The notes under the pieces: model-generated | Database searches by the model: none | What the model was told of the DNA's origin: nothing | Seen by the model: only the letters and a program-made list of their open reading frames with translations | Program-made: the position numbers and the translations under genes | NCBI GenBank assembly: GCA_964586025.1 | Contig: CAZPGF010000024.1 | Location: forward strand, 1 to 31,069 | Direction of reading: 5' to 3' | From: JACKGW01 sp964586025 | GTDB taxonomy: Bacteria > Planctomycetota > PLA2 > JAEUHO01 | DNA length: 31,069 nucleotides | Part shown: positions 21,322-30,044 of the stretch, one piece after another | Position numbering within the stretch: the stretch's first letter is position 1 | Layout: every line of letters starts with the position of its first letter

Positions 21322-23106
21322 ATGCTGCGCCGACTCGTCGTGATCGCCCTCGTCCTGATCGGCTCGTCCGTCGGAGGCATCGCCGTCCCGGCCCCCGACG
21401 GGCCTGCGGCGCCGCCCCGTCCCGTGGACCTGGACGACCAGCGCTGGCTGCCGCTCGACGCGATCACGCCCGGGATGCGCGGCCACGGCGAGACGGTCCG
21501 CCACGGCACACGCCTCGACCGGTTCGAGGTCGAGGTGATCGACATCGCGCGCAACTGGCTCGCCAAGCAGGACGTGATCCTCGTCCGCTGCCTCGGTGAG
21601 GAGTTCGCCGATCACCAGATCGCGCAGGGGATGTCGGGATCGCCCATCTGGTTCGAGGGTCGCCTCGCCGGCGCGCTCTCGTACACCTTCGCCTGGGCGA
21701 AGCACGCGATCGGCGCCGTCACGCCGATCCACGACATGCTGGCCGAGAGCCGCCGGGTCGAGGAGGGCCGTCCGACCGGCGCGCTGCCGCCCACGCCGCT
21801 CGCCGACCCGCACCGACGGCGCGCGACGAGCGGGCCGTTCCGGCCGATCGGTACGCCCCTGGCCCTCGGCGGCTTCTCCGACGCCGGCCGCGAACGGCTC
21901 CTCGGCGAACTCACGAACACCGGACTGCTCGTCGTCGCCGCACCCGGTGGCGGCGTCCCGGTCGGCGGACGCCCCGGTCTCGCGGGCGCGGCGGCGCTCG
22001 AGGCGCCGGTCGTGCCCGGTGCGGCGATCACGGTCGACCTCCTGCGGGGCGACTTCAGCGCATCGGCTCTCGGCACGATCACCGCGATCGACGGCGATCG
22101 CGTCCTCGCGTTCGGCCACGAGTTCGGTTCGTACGGCGAGGTGCTGCTTCCGGCGAGCGTCGGCTACGTTTTCACGACGATCGCGTCGCGCGAGATCAGC
22201 TTCAAGATCGGCGGACCGATTCGCGAGATCGGCGCGCTCGTCCAGGATCGCCCGAGCGGCATCGTCGTCGATCGCACCCGCAAGGCGCCGATGGTCCCGG
22301 TGCGCGCGACGTTCCGAAACGCCGTCACGAAGCGCGAGGAGACGTTCCGCTTTGAAGTCACGCCGAACCTGCTGTTCTTCCAGCCTTTGCTGCAGGCGGC
22401 GCTGCGGGAGGCCTTCACGAAGGCGGAGGGCGGCATCGGCCCGAATACGAAGCGCGCGCGAATGACCGTTCGGCTGAAGGGTCTCGATCCCTGGACGTAC
22501 GAGGATCGGATCGCCGGATTCGACGGCGGCTACCAGAGGATGCTGATGCACCTGGTCGATCGCCCCCTGACCCATCCGACCCAGCGGCCGGAGTTCGAGT
22601 CGTTCGAACTGGACGTGGACATCGAACACACCGACCGCCGCGCGAAGATCCGCCACGTCACCGCGTCGCGTGACGAGGTGCGCCCCGGCGACGCCGTCAC
22701 GTTGACGGTCGTGCTCGAGGCGGTCGAACCCGGGGCGCCGATCGTCGAGCGCCTCGACATCGTCGTTCCCGACGACGCGCCGGAGGGCAATTACGCGATC
22801 CACGTCCTCGGCGGCGATCTCGTTCCCGCCGACGTCGCCCAGCCACGCGACATCGCGGACTATCCGGCGCTCTACGCGGCGTTCCACCACGCCACGGAAC
22901 TCTGCGCCGTCCTGCCCCGTGCGAAGGTCGACGTCGATCTCGACGGGCACCTGTTGCGCCGACTCCCGCTGTCGTCGTTGCCCCGACTCGTGCGCTCCCC
23001 GGATGCTCCGCGGTTGAACGTGCGCAACTCGTTTTCGCTCGTCAAGCGCACGATCGACGTGATCGTCGACGACGACTTCGTCGTGACGCTGCGCGTCGTT
23101 CGCTGA
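21322..23106 (+). CDS. SpoIVB-type (S55) peptidase domain protein
   Basis: This 594-residue secreted protein has a signal peptide (MLRRLVVIALVLIGSS) and the S55 pattern of non-spore-formers: PLDAITPGMRGHGETV, DIARNWLAKQDVILVRCLGE, the serine loop QGMSGSPIW (102-110), and later the histidine loop RVLAFGHEFGSYGEV (about residue 267). The serine loop precedes the histidine loop, opposite to SpoIVB itself, as in the environmental members of the family. The remainder is beta-rich, with an Ig-like region near 445-500 (ASRDEVRPGDAVTLTVVLEA). It should process or bind envelope proteins outside the cytoplasm; the target is unknown. The next gene starts 8 bp later, so the two form an operon. Confidence 0.85.
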   Translation: MLRRLVVIALVLIGSSVGGIAVPAPDGPAAPPRPVDLDDQRWLPLDAITPGMRGHGETVRHGTRLDRFEVEVIDIARNWLAKQDVILVRCLGEEFADHQIAQGMSGSPIWFEGRLAGALSYTFAWAKHAIGAVTPIHDMLAESRRVEEGRPTGALPPTPLADPHRRRATSGPFRPIGTPLALGGFSDAGRERLLGELTNTGLLVVAAPGGGVPVGGRPGLAGAAALEAPVVPGAAITVDLLRGDFSASALGTITAIDGDRVLAFGHEFGSYGEVLLPASVGYVFTTIASREISFKIGGPIREIGALVQDRPSGIVVDRTRKAPMVPVRATFRNAVTKREETFRFEVTPNLLFFQPLLQAALREAFTKAEGGIGPNTKRARMTVRLKGLDPWTYEDRIAGFDGGYQRMLMHLVDRPLTHPTQRPEFESFELDVDIEHTDRRAKIRHVTASRDEVRPGDAVTLTVVLEAVEPGAPIVERLDIVVPDDAPEGNYAIHVLGGDLVPADVAQPRDIADYPALYAAFHHATELCAVLPRAKVDVDLDGHLLRRLPLSSLPRLVRSPDAPRLNVRNSFSLVKRTIDVIVDDDFVVTLRVVR

Positions 23107-23114
23107 AGGACCTC

Positions 23115-25187
23115 ATGCACACCCGATGCTCCGCCCGAAGGGCGTTCCGCCACCCCGTCCTCGTCTCGTGCGCCGCGTTGGCGCTGACGTTCGCCTCGGG
23201 CGTCCACGCCGAGGCCGGAGGAACGGAGGAGGTGCGGATCGCCGACGTCGAGGCGTTCCGCGACGGAACGTTCGAGCGCACGCTCGTCGATTCCGACGGT
23301 GTGGTTCGTCCGGGGCCGTCCTTCGACGCGAGCGACCTGGGAGCATCGACGGCGTGGGACGCCATCGACCACGCCGGCGCGACGTGGATCGGCACCGGCA
23401 ACCAGGCGCGACTCGTCCGCGTCGAGGGGACGGCGACGCGATCGATCGATCTCGGACCGGGACTGCTCGTGACCGCACTCGCCGGCATCGCGGACGGGGG
23501 CGTCGTCGCGGCGGTGTTTCCCGGGGCGCGCCTCGTGCGGGTGGACGTCCGCGGAGACGACACGAGCGTGACGCCCCTCGCGACGCTCCCGGTGGAACAC
23601 GTGTGGGCGCTTGCCGCGGACGGGCGTGGCGGCGTCGTCGCGGCGACCGGAGGACCCGCCGCGCTCTACGCGGTGGACGCCCTCGGCACGGTCACGCGGC
23701 GCGCCGAGTTGAAGGACGACCACGCCCGCTGCCTCGCGCGCGACGAGGACGCCTGGCTCGTCGGCACCGCGCCGAACGGTCATGTGCTGCGAGTCGCCGC
23801 GGACGGGGCGACGACCGTCGTGTTCGACCTCGCGCCGCAGGAGGTCACCGGCCTCGTCCGAATCCCGGATGGTTCGATCGTGATCGCGGCGAACGCCGAC
23901 GACTCGGGTGGCGACGCGCAGGCGATCGAGAGCCTGGTCGAGGAGATCGCGAAGCCGGCCGCAACCAAGCCGGGTGGCCGACCCGCGCCACGCCCGGGGC
24001 TGCAGAGCGGTCACCTGTTCCACCTCGATCGCGAGGGCGTGCTGACCACGCTCTGGACCGAGGACACCGTCGCCACGCTCTCCCTCGCCGCGGACGGACG
24101 CGGCGCGGTCGCCGGAACGGGGCCGGGCGCACGCCTCGTTCGCGTCGAGCCGGACCGCGCGTCGGGCGTGCTCGGCGATCTTCCGGAGGCGGAAGCGAGC
24201 GTGGTGCTCTCCGACGGCGAGGGTCGCCTGGCGACGGTCGTCACGAGCAATCCGGTGGTTCTGCATCGGCGGTCCTCCGGTGGGACCACGGCCTCGAGGT
24301 GGACCAGCGCGGCGCTCGACGCCGGCGCGATCGCCGTCTGGGGTCGATTGCGCGCCGAGGGCGCGGGGCTCCTCGAACTGGCCGTGCGCAGCGGCCCCGT
24401 CGAGGAACCCGATGCGTCCTGGAGCGGGTGGGAGGTCGTCGGAGGCGACACGCCGGGCGTCGCCGACCCGAACCTGACGGCGCGCTTCGCCCAGGTGCGC
24501 GTCACGCTCGACCCGAAGGCGGGCGAGTTGCGCGCGGTCCGCTGGGTTCGCCGCGGCCCCAATCGCCCGCCGGTCCTGTCCGGCGTCGAGGTCGTCCTCC
24601 CCGACGCATCGTCGGACGGAGCCGTCCCGACGAAGGCGAGCCCGACCCGCGAGATCAAGTGGAAGGTCGAGGACCCCGACGGAGACGAACTGCTCGCGAG
24701 GATCGACGTGCGCCGCCACGGCGTCGTGCGTTGGCATGTCCTCGTCGACGACGAGACCCTCGACAAGTCCACGTGGTCGTGGGACACGACCGGCTGGCCC
24801 GACGGCCTCTACGACGTGCGGGTCCGGATCTCCGACGGCGGCGGCAACGCGCCTGCGCGCACGCGCGTCGCGGAGCGATCCGTGGCCGCGCACCGCGTGG
24901 ACAACACGCCGCCACGGGTCGAGGCCCGGATCGAGCGGGACGGAGAGGGCAGCTGGGTGGTCACCGCTCGGGCCGAGGACCCGGCCGACGGGCGCATCGT
25001 GCGGGTTCGCGCGTCGCTGAACGGAAAGCCCTGGGTCCACCTCGCTCCCGAGGACGGCCTGTTCGACGAGCCGGACGAGCGCGCCGTCTGGCGCCTCACG
25101 ATCTCCGACGACGGGCCTCACGACGTCGTCGTCCAGGCGTTCGATGCCCTCGGCAACGTCGGCGCCGCCGTCGCCGTGACGCGCTGA
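23115..25187 (+). CDS. Secreted beta-propeller protein, operon partner of the S55 peptidase
   Basis: This 690-residue protein has a signal peptide ending near residue 33 (GVHA-EA). Residues of about 60 to 385 are repeated beta-propeller blades with motifs such as TWIGTGNQARLVRVEG, VVAATGGPAALYAVDALGTV and AWLVGTAPNGHVLRV. One loop (about 265-300) carries a Pro-rich insert. The C-terminal third holds beta-sandwich domains (WSGWEVVGGDTPG; RPPVLSGVEVVLPD; VEARIERDGEGSWVV). No enzyme motif is seen. AAGGA lies 5 bp before the ATG and only 8 bp separate it from the peptidase gene, so it may be its ligand or scaffold. The stop codon is one base from the stop of the convergent M50 gene. Confidence 0.75.
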   Translation: MHTRCSARRAFRHPVLVSCAALALTFASGVHAEAGGTEEVRIADVEAFRDGTFERTLVDSDGVVRPGPSFDASDLGASTAWDAIDHAGATWIGTGNQARLVRVEGTATRSIDLGPGLLVTALAGIADGGVVAAVFPGARLVRVDVRGDDTSVTPLATLPVEHVWALAADGRGGVVAATGGPAALYAVDALGTVTRRAELKDDHARCLARDEDAWLVGTAPNGHVLRVAADGATTVVFDLAPQEVTGLVRIPDGSIVIAANADDSGGDAQAIESLVEEIAKPAATKPGGRPAPRPGLQSGHLFHLDREGVLTTLWTEDTVATLSLAADGRGAVAGTGPGARLVRVEPDRASGVLGDLPEAEASVVLSDGEGRLATVVTSNPVVLHRRSSGGTTASRWTSAALDAGAIAVWGRLRAEGAGLLELAVRSGPVEEPDASWSGWEVVGGDTPGVADPNLTARFAQVRVTLDPKAGELRAVRWVRRGPNRPPVLSGVEVVLPDASSDGAVPTKASPTREIKWKVEDPDGDELLARIDVRRHGVVRWHVLVDDETLDKSTWSWDTTGWPDGLYDVRVRISDGGGNAPARTRVAERSVAAHRVDNTPPRVEARIERDGEGSWVVTARAEDPADGRIVRVRASLNGKPWVHLAPEDGLFDEPDERAVWRLTISDDGPHDVVVQAFDALGNVGAAVAVTR

Positions 25188-25188
25188 T

Positions 25189-25857
25189 TCAGGCGGCCGG
25201 TCGGATCGACCACGCCGCCCACGCGATCAACGCCGCGAGCAGTCCGACCGTCCAGCCGGCCTCGCCGCCGATGGCGACGGCGAACGCACCGAGGCCGAGG
25301 GCGCCGAGCGCACCGAGGACGCGCATCGCTTTCGCGGCGCGATCCGGCCCGCGCGACGCGATGAGCGACGCCTCCAACGCATGACCACCGTCGAGGGGAC
25401 GGAACGGCAGCAGGTTGACTCCCGCCATCAGGGCGTTCACGACGAGAGCGAGGCCGGCGACGTCGCCGACCCAGAGCCGTTCGAACCCGTCGCCGAACGC
25501 TTCCAGTCGCGCGCGTGGCCACGCCGCGAGCGCAGCCGCCGCGAGAAGACTCGCCGCGGGACCGGCGAGCGCCGTCACCGCGCGCTTCATCGGCGCACCC
25601 TGGCCGACCGCGACGAAGGGGAGCCACCCGAAGAACACGCCCTCCACCGGCAGGCCGGTGCGGCGCGCGGCGATCGCGTGCCCGCTCTCGTGGAGCAACG
25701 CCGACACGGTCACGACGGCGAAGAACGGGAGGCCGTCCCGAGGGCCGAGTGCGAGCGCGAGCGCGAGGCCGGCGAGGGCGAACCCCGACCCCACGCGCAG
25801 CGGCACGCCGCCCACCCGAAGCGCGGTCCACCATGGGCCGCCGGCGATGCGGGACAC
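25189..25857 (-). CDS. M50 (site-2) family intramembrane metalloprotease
   Basis: This 222-residue polytopic protein has the zinc motif HESGH (56-60) in a hydrophobic helix and the third ligand in the PLDGGH motif (155-159), which is the NPxDGG position. The core is the small form, with no PDZ or CBS domain. Such proteases cut membrane helices in regulated proteolysis. The ATG follows the VWA stop by 4 bp, so they are co-transcribed. The 3' end abuts the beta-propeller gene with one base between stops, leaving no room for a separate terminator. Confidence 0.88.
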   Translation of the reverse strand: MSRIAGGPWWTALRVGGVPLRVGSGFALAGLALALALGPRDGLPFFAVVTVSALLHESGHAIAARRTGLPVEGVFFGWLPFVAVGQGAPMKRAVTALAGPAASLLAAAALAAWPRARLEAFGDGFERLWVGDVAGLALVVNALMAGVNLLPFRPLDGGHALEASLIASRGPDRAAKAMRVLGALGALGLGAFAVAIGGEAGWTVGLLAALIAWAAWSIRPAA

Positions 25858-25861
25858 GGCG

Positions 25862-27487
25862 TCAGCGATCGATGTACGTCCCGCCGTTCTGCTCGGCCAA
25901 CTTCTTCAGGAAGTCGATGTGGTCGATCATGTCCACGCCGACCGCGTGGATGACGATCCGGCGCCGCTTGTTCCACTCGCGGACGAGCGCCAGCAGCGCC
26001 TCCGGATCTGCGTTCTTCGCCGCGCGCGGATGGTTGTCGGTCGGCGCGCCGTCGGACATCAGGACGATGGTGTCCGCCCGCTGCGTCACGTACGCCTTGT
26101 CCACGTCGATCACGCCGGCGATCTGGAACGCGCGGCGCAACGCCCCCTCGATGTACGTCACCGAGTACGGCTTGAGCCCGCGAATCCACGTGTAGGCGTC
26201 CTGCTTGTTCTTCTCGGTCGCGGGAACGAGTTGTTCCTTCCACGCCGCGGCGCCGCTGTTGAAAGCGACGATCGTGAACGTGTGGGCCTCGGGGAGGCCC
26301 TGGATCGCGCGCCGCAACTCGTGCTTCATCACCTCGATCTTGGGACCGCTCAACAGCGCCTCGGGGGGCGGGGGCGGAGGAGGCGGGGGCGGGGCGCCGG
26401 GACCGGTCACCGGCGGGGCGGGCGGCGGCGCCTTCCACTTCTCGTCGGCATTCCCGTTCTCGGTGCGCAACTTCATCGAGTTGCTGATGTCGATCACGAA
26501 GATCACGCGATCCGAGTGGATCGGCAGTCCGTAGAAGTGGGTCGCCTCGAACTTCTCGACCACGCCGGAGCGACGGACCTCGACGCCGGACTCGAACTCG
26601 GCGCGGTTCTTCTCCCACCACGGCGCCCAGGACTCGTAGAAGGGACCGAACTCCTCGCCGGTGAGTTCCTTGAGCGTGTCGGCGATGGCCTGCGCGACGC
26701 GGGGAGTCGTCTTCGAGAGGGCGTTGATCAGATGGGGAACGGCCGGCTTGAACGCGCGCTCCTTCACGATGTGGATCGCCTGCAGTTGGATCGACCAGTC
26801 GGCATCGGCGAGACGGTCGAGCGTCCACGACTCCCATCCTTCCGGCCGATCGCCGATCGCCTCCAGCGCGGCGCTGCGAACGCGTCCGTCCGGTTCGGTC
26901 TGCATCAGTCGGCGCAGGAACGTGACGCTCTCCGGTTCGTCGATCCGCAGCACCGCGAGGCGCGCCGCCGCGGCCCGTTGGCCCCAGTCCTTCGCGGTAC
27001 GCGCGCGCTTGAACAGCGTGTCCCGAAGGATCGGCGGCGCGCTGCTGACGATCTCCAGCGTGGCGTGGAGGACGCGCTGCTCTCGGGCGAGCGCCTCGTC
27101 GGCGCGTTTCACACGCTCCGGCATCCCGGCGGCGGCGCGCTCCTCCTCGGGGGTGTAGCCGTCCACCAGGTTCGAGAGGAGGTCGAGGTGCTCGGCGATG
27201 ACCTCCCGCCACTCGGACCGCACCTGGTCGAGCAGGTCGCATTCCTTCACGAGCGCGTCGCCGATCAGTTTCAGGCTCTTGCCGGTGCCGTCTTCGAGCA
27301 GGCGCTTCAGGAGCGCGACCTTGTCCTCCTCGAGGCCGGGGCTCGCGAAGTACGAGGCGAACTCTCCCTGGACTTCCTTCCACTCGGCCGGCGTGAACTC
27401 CGCGGCGGCGGCGCGCGTCGAGACCGCGGGCAGGATCGGGATGAGGAGGGCTGTGAGCGACGCAAGAAGGATCGACGTCGAGCGCAT
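25862..27487 (-). CDS. Secreted HEAT-repeat and VWA-domain protein
   Basis: This 541-residue protein has a signal peptide (to about residue 29, RAAAAE). A helical HEAT-like region (about 140-275) is followed by a von Willebrand A domain. The metal site DxSxS is intact (Asp333, Ser335, Ser337 in VIDISNSM), and VLMSDGAPTDN supplies the later aspartate. A 40-residue insert (about 341-381), including a run of eleven prolines, separates the first strand from the first helix. VWA domains bind protein partners. The ATG at 27487 follows a -10-like TAGGAT by six bases with no ribosome site, so it may be leaderless. Repeat copy D lies just upstream. Confidence 0.85.
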   Translation of the reverse strand: MRSTSILLASLTALLIPILPAVSTRAAAAEFTPAEWKEVQGEFASYFASPGLEEDKVALLKRLLEDGTGKSLKLIGDALVKECDLLDQVRSEWREVIAEHLDLLSNLVDGYTPEEERAAAGMPERVKRADEALAREQRVLHATLEIVSSAPPILRDTLFKRARTAKDWGQRAAAARLAVLRIDEPESVTFLRRLMQTEPDGRVRSAALEAIGDRPEGWESWTLDRLADADWSIQLQAIHIVKERAFKPAVPHLINALSKTTPRVAQAIADTLKELTGEEFGPFYESWAPWWEKNRAEFESGVEVRRSGVVEKFEATHFYGLPIHSDRVIFVIDISNSMKLRTENGNADEKWKAPPPAPPVTGPGAPPPPPPPPPPEALLSGPKIEVMKHELRRAIQGLPEAHTFTIVAFNSGAAAWKEQLVPATEKNKQDAYTWIRGLKPYSVTYIEGALRRAFQIAGVIDVDKAYVTQRADTIVLMSDGAPTDNHPRAAKNADPEALLALVREWNKRRRIVIHAVGVDMIDHIDFLKKLAEQNGGTYIDR

Positions 27488-27493
27488 GGCGGC

Positions 27494-27499
27494 ATCCTA
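27494..27499 (-). promoter_or_regulatory. -10 element of a probable leaderless transcript (TAGGAT)
   Basis: On the minus strand TAGGAT is followed by six bases and the ATG at 27487. The predicted transcription start is at the start codon. The -35 region would lie near or in the flanking duplication of repeat copy D (27517-27524), so that insertion may have altered the promoter. Confidence 0.4.
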
Positions 27500-27524
27500 C
27501 GGGATGGGGCGCCCGCGCGCCGTC

Positions 27525-27698
27525 GTACCCTCGATCGAGGGAGTCTTCGGCCTTGCGGAGGTACGGCTTCGCAGATCGAGGGCGCTCAGGTCGCCGCCTG
27601 CGAACCCGGACCGGCGGTGAACGCGAAGGGAAGGCATGCCCTCGGCGGATTGAGTCGTTGGGGGACCTGCGGCAGGAGCGCCGGGCATGAACGGGAGC
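27525..27698 (-). mobile_element. MITE-like element, copy D (internally deleted, 174 bp, with 8-bp target duplication)
   Basis: It has the same orientation as copy C. Its ends are GTACCCTCGATCG and CATGAACGGGAGC, more diverged than in B and C. The interior lacks about 54 bp found in B and C, lying between the two conserved inner arms (CTTCGCAG and CTGCGAA). It is flanked by the perfect direct repeat GCGCCGTC at 27517-27524 and 27699-27706 (ten bases if the preceding GC is counted). The right duplication overlaps the stop codon (27705-27707) of the neighbouring minus-strand gene. Confidence 0.85.
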
Positions 27699-27704
27699 GC
27701 GCCG

Positions 27705-28460
27705 TCACGACCCCGCGGGCGTAGCGAAGAAGCGTACGTCCCGCACCCATGGGATCGTGCCGTCCGGTCGCGGTCGGTTGCTCAAGTCCGCGTCGATCAC
27801 GATCAGGACGTGAACCGTCTGTTCGCCGAACTGGGCCCGCGCCCACATGCCCTCGCCGGGGACCGGCAGGGGCGTGTCGGGATTCGGCGGAACTTCGACG
27901 ACGCCGTCCGGCTGCATGCCGAGGGCGGGCAGGCCACCGAACAACGTGCCGGCCTCGGTTGGAGGTCGGTAGGCGCCGAAGCGCTCGGTCAACTCCGCGA
28001 AACGCGTACGGAGGGTCGCGACGAGTCCGGCGTCGATCGCGCCTCGATGGAGCCACCGCGCGATCGCCTGCTCCTGGGTCTCGGGACTCCCGGTCGATGC
28101 GAGGGCGCCGAGGATCGCTCCCGACGACTTCGCCACGAGCGTGCGGGTGGTGTTGTGCAGGAGATACGAGCAGGACGCGGCGCACAGCGCGATGACCAGG
28201 CCGATGACCGCCAGGACCCTCCCGCGGCGCTCGCGGGGGGAGACGCGCAGCAACACGTAGGCGGCGAGTCCGAGGGGGATCGCGGCCAGCCACCAGTAGA
28301 GCGTCAGGACGCTCGCGGCCACGACGATCAGGGCGGTCACGAGCGCGAGCACCGCCCACCCGCTCATCGGCAGGTCCGGCGGAGGGGCGCGATGCGAGAC
28401 GACGCCCGAGGGATCGGCGTCGAAGTCAGGGGCGTTCGGATCGGGACGGATGGCGGTCAC
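27705..28460 (-). CDS. Membrane protein of unknown function
   Basis: This 251-residue protein has a Pro/Asp-rich N-terminus, then three hydrophobic helices (about 33-52, 54-71 and 83-101). A soluble C-terminal domain (about 105-251) follows, with ARWLHRGAIDAGLVATLRTR and ending in PWVRDVRFFATPAGS. I do not recognise a family. The GTG at 28460 is chosen because AGGGGG stands before it and upstream codons run into the divergent gene's leader. It is transcribed away from the NifB-like gene; the two starts are 58 bp apart. Confidence 0.65.
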   Translation of the reverse strand: MTAIRPDPNAPDFDADPSGVVSHRAPPPDLPMSGWAVLALVTALIVVAASVLTLYWWLAAIPLGLAAYVLLRVSPRERRGRVLAVIGLVIALCAASCSYLLHNTTRTLVAKSSGAILGALASTGSPETQEQAIARWLHRGAIDAGLVATLRTRFAELTERFGAYRPPTEAGTLFGGLPALGMQPDGVVEVPPNPDTPLPVPGEGMWARAQFGEQTVHVLIVIDADLSNRPRPDGTIPWVRDVRFFATPAGS

Positions 28461-28496
28461 GCCCCCTGGTTTACCGGATCCGGCCCCGCAACGGCG

Positions 28497-28502
28497 TAGA
28501 CT
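28497..28502 (+). promoter_or_regulatory. Candidate -10 element (TAGACT)
   Basis: TAGACT lies 16 bp before the ATG at 28519, in the same GTAGACTC context as the element at 21309. The leader would be about 10 nt, too short for a usual ribosome site, and none is seen. Confidence 0.4.
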
Positions 28503-28518
28503 CCCCGGCCCCTCGACG

Positions 28519-29757
28519 ATGAAGGACACCAAGCACCCCCCCGCCGCCGGTCCGTCCGCCCACCTGCCGGTGTGGCGGCTCGCGCTGCCGGCCGCCCCGC
28601 GGCCGCTCCTGCTCCGCCGCGATCGGCCGTTCGTGCCGGAGACGCCATCGATCGACGTCGCCGACGTGCTGCGCCTCGTCTCGACCGCTCGGCACGTGCT
28701 GGCCGGTCCCCTCGCGCTCCACATCGAAGGCCCCGGCGATCCGCTGGCGAGCCCCGAGTCGAGCCTGCGCATCCTCTCGCTTCTCGAGCGTCACCACCCC
28801 GACGTGCGGACGGGTCTGGTCATCGACGGACCGCTGCTCGGCGAGTACGCGGACGAGTTCGCGGCGCTCGGGCTCTCCCGCCTGACGATCCGCCTCGACG
28901 CCGCCTCCCCGCGTTCGGCGGAACGGTTCGTGAGCGGTGCGCTGCACCGCGGCGACGTGCTCGATCGTCCCGCGGCGGCCGCGCTGTGGCTCGACGAACT
29001 GGGACGCGCATTCGAGATCGCACGCCGCGCCGGGCTCGCGACGACGGCGTGCACGACGCTCGTCCCGACGTGGAACGACGACGAGATCGAAACGCTGGCG
29101 CGGCACGCGGCGCGGGGCGGTGCGCTGAGGATCGACGTCGTCGCGCCAGCTCTCGACGGCATTCCCGCCCTCCGCGGCCTGCATCCGACCGCGCGCGAGC
29201 TCGATGCGGCGCGGCGTGCCGCACGGCGTGCGTTCAACGACGAGCTGGGGGCGATCGGCGCGGACGCGAGCGAAACGACGTACGAGCACCTCGCGCCGAC
29301 GCGCTTTCGCGACGTCGATCGCGACGCGCTGGACGAGGTGGACGTCTTGAGCACGCTCCCGGACCCCGACGGCGCACGGGAACGGGAAGGCACCCACCTG
29401 CCCCGTCGCCGGCCCCAGGTCGTGGCGGTCGCGACGCGCGACGGGACCTTGGTCGACCTGCCCCTCGGCGACGCGCGGCGCCTGCACCTCTACGCCGTCG
29501 GCGAGGCGTCGTTGCGCCTGCTCGGCACGCGCGATCTCCCGCCGGCGCCGGGCCGCCGTACCGACGGCGTCGGCCATGCACCTCGTTTCCTCCAGGCGAT
29601 CAACGGCTGCCGTGCGCTCGTCGCGACCGCATTCTCCTCCCGCGCGCTGACCCTGCTGCGCGCCGTCGGCATCCGCCCGATCGCAACCGGCGGCCGGATC
29701 GACGAGGTCCTCGATCGCGTGGCCCGGGGGACCGTCCTGCTCGGCGCCCTGCCCTGA
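28519..29757 (+). CDS. NifB-like protein lacking the radical-SAM cysteines
   Basis: This 412-residue protein follows the layout of NifB. IEGPGDPLASPESSLRILSL (69-88) matches the IAGPGDPLANPE motif. LGLSRLTIRLDAASPRSAER and TACTTLVPTWNDDEIETLAR match the NifB core. The C-terminal domain (about 299-412; VVAVATRDGTLVDLPLGDAR) resembles the NifX/NifB cofactor-binding domain. Where NifB has CxxxCxxC for its SAM [4Fe-4S] cluster, this protein reads LPAAPRPLLLRRDRPFV (24-40). Only two cysteines exist in the chain, neither in that region. The HFG of the cofactor domain is also changed to PLG. It therefore cannot be a working radical-SAM enzyme, yet the frame is intact. The ATG at 28519 starts the conserved region; an ATG at 28450 would lie upstream of the promoter-like site. 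Confidence 0.7.
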   Translation: MKDTKHPPAAGPSAHLPVWRLALPAAPRPLLLRRDRPFVPETPSIDVADVLRLVSTARHVLAGPLALHIEGPGDPLASPESSLRILSLLERHHPDVRTGLVIDGPLLGEYADEFAALGLSRLTIRLDAASPRSAERFVSGALHRGDVLDRPAAAALWLDELGRAFEIARRAGLATTACTTLVPTWNDDEIETLARHAARGGALRIDVVAPALDGIPALRGLHPTARELDAARRAARRAFNDELGAIGADASETTYEHLAPTRFRDVDRDALDEVDVLSTLPDPDGAREREGTHLPRRRPQVVAVATRDGTLVDLPLGDARRLHLYAVGEASLRLLGTRDLPPAPGRRTDGVGHAPRFLQAINGCRALVATAFSSRALTLLRAVGIRPIATGGRIDEVLDRVARGTVLLGALP

Positions 29758-30044
29758 CCGCCTGGAGCCGACGCCAAGCGGCCGCCTGCGGCGCCCGGCG
29801 ATCCCGTCGCTGCGAACCGTCGCCGGTCCGGCTTCGCAGGCGACTCCCATGACGATCCGATCCGTCCAGGGCGTGCCTTCCCTTCGCGCCTACCGCCGGT
29901 CCGGGTTCGCAGCCGGGGAGCGGAAGGTCGCCGTGGGGAGGTCGACGTGTGGTGGATCGCTCGAGACCGACACGGCGGCCTGAGCGCCCCCGATCTGCGA
30001 AGCCGTTCGTCCGCAGGGTCGAAGACCCCCCGAAACACCGAGTT
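29758..30044 (+). repeat. MITE-like repeat, copy E (degenerate, same orientation as B)
   Basis: The core from about 29851 to 30041 aligns with copy B, including TGCCTTCCCTT, GGTTCGCAG, the GTGTGGTGGA segment and GATCTGCGAAGCCG. The right terminus has decayed (CCCGAAACACCGA in place of CCTGAACGGATAC). A partial extra copy of the CCGGTCCGG-TTCGCAGGCG block lies at about 29814-29843. It fills the whole gap between two convergent genes, ending three bases before the lipoprotein stop. No target duplication is found. Confidence 0.75.

Noticed and set aside
20890..25121. Two long minus-strand frames (686 and 749 codons) opposite the S55 and beta-propeller genes
   Set aside because: The plus-strand genes have signal peptides, promoters and family motifs; the antisense frames have none.
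28519..29757. Ordinary radical-SAM enzyme annotation for the NifB-like gene
   Set aside because: The CxxxCxxC needed for the SAM cluster is absent and no alternative cysteine cluster exists in the chain.
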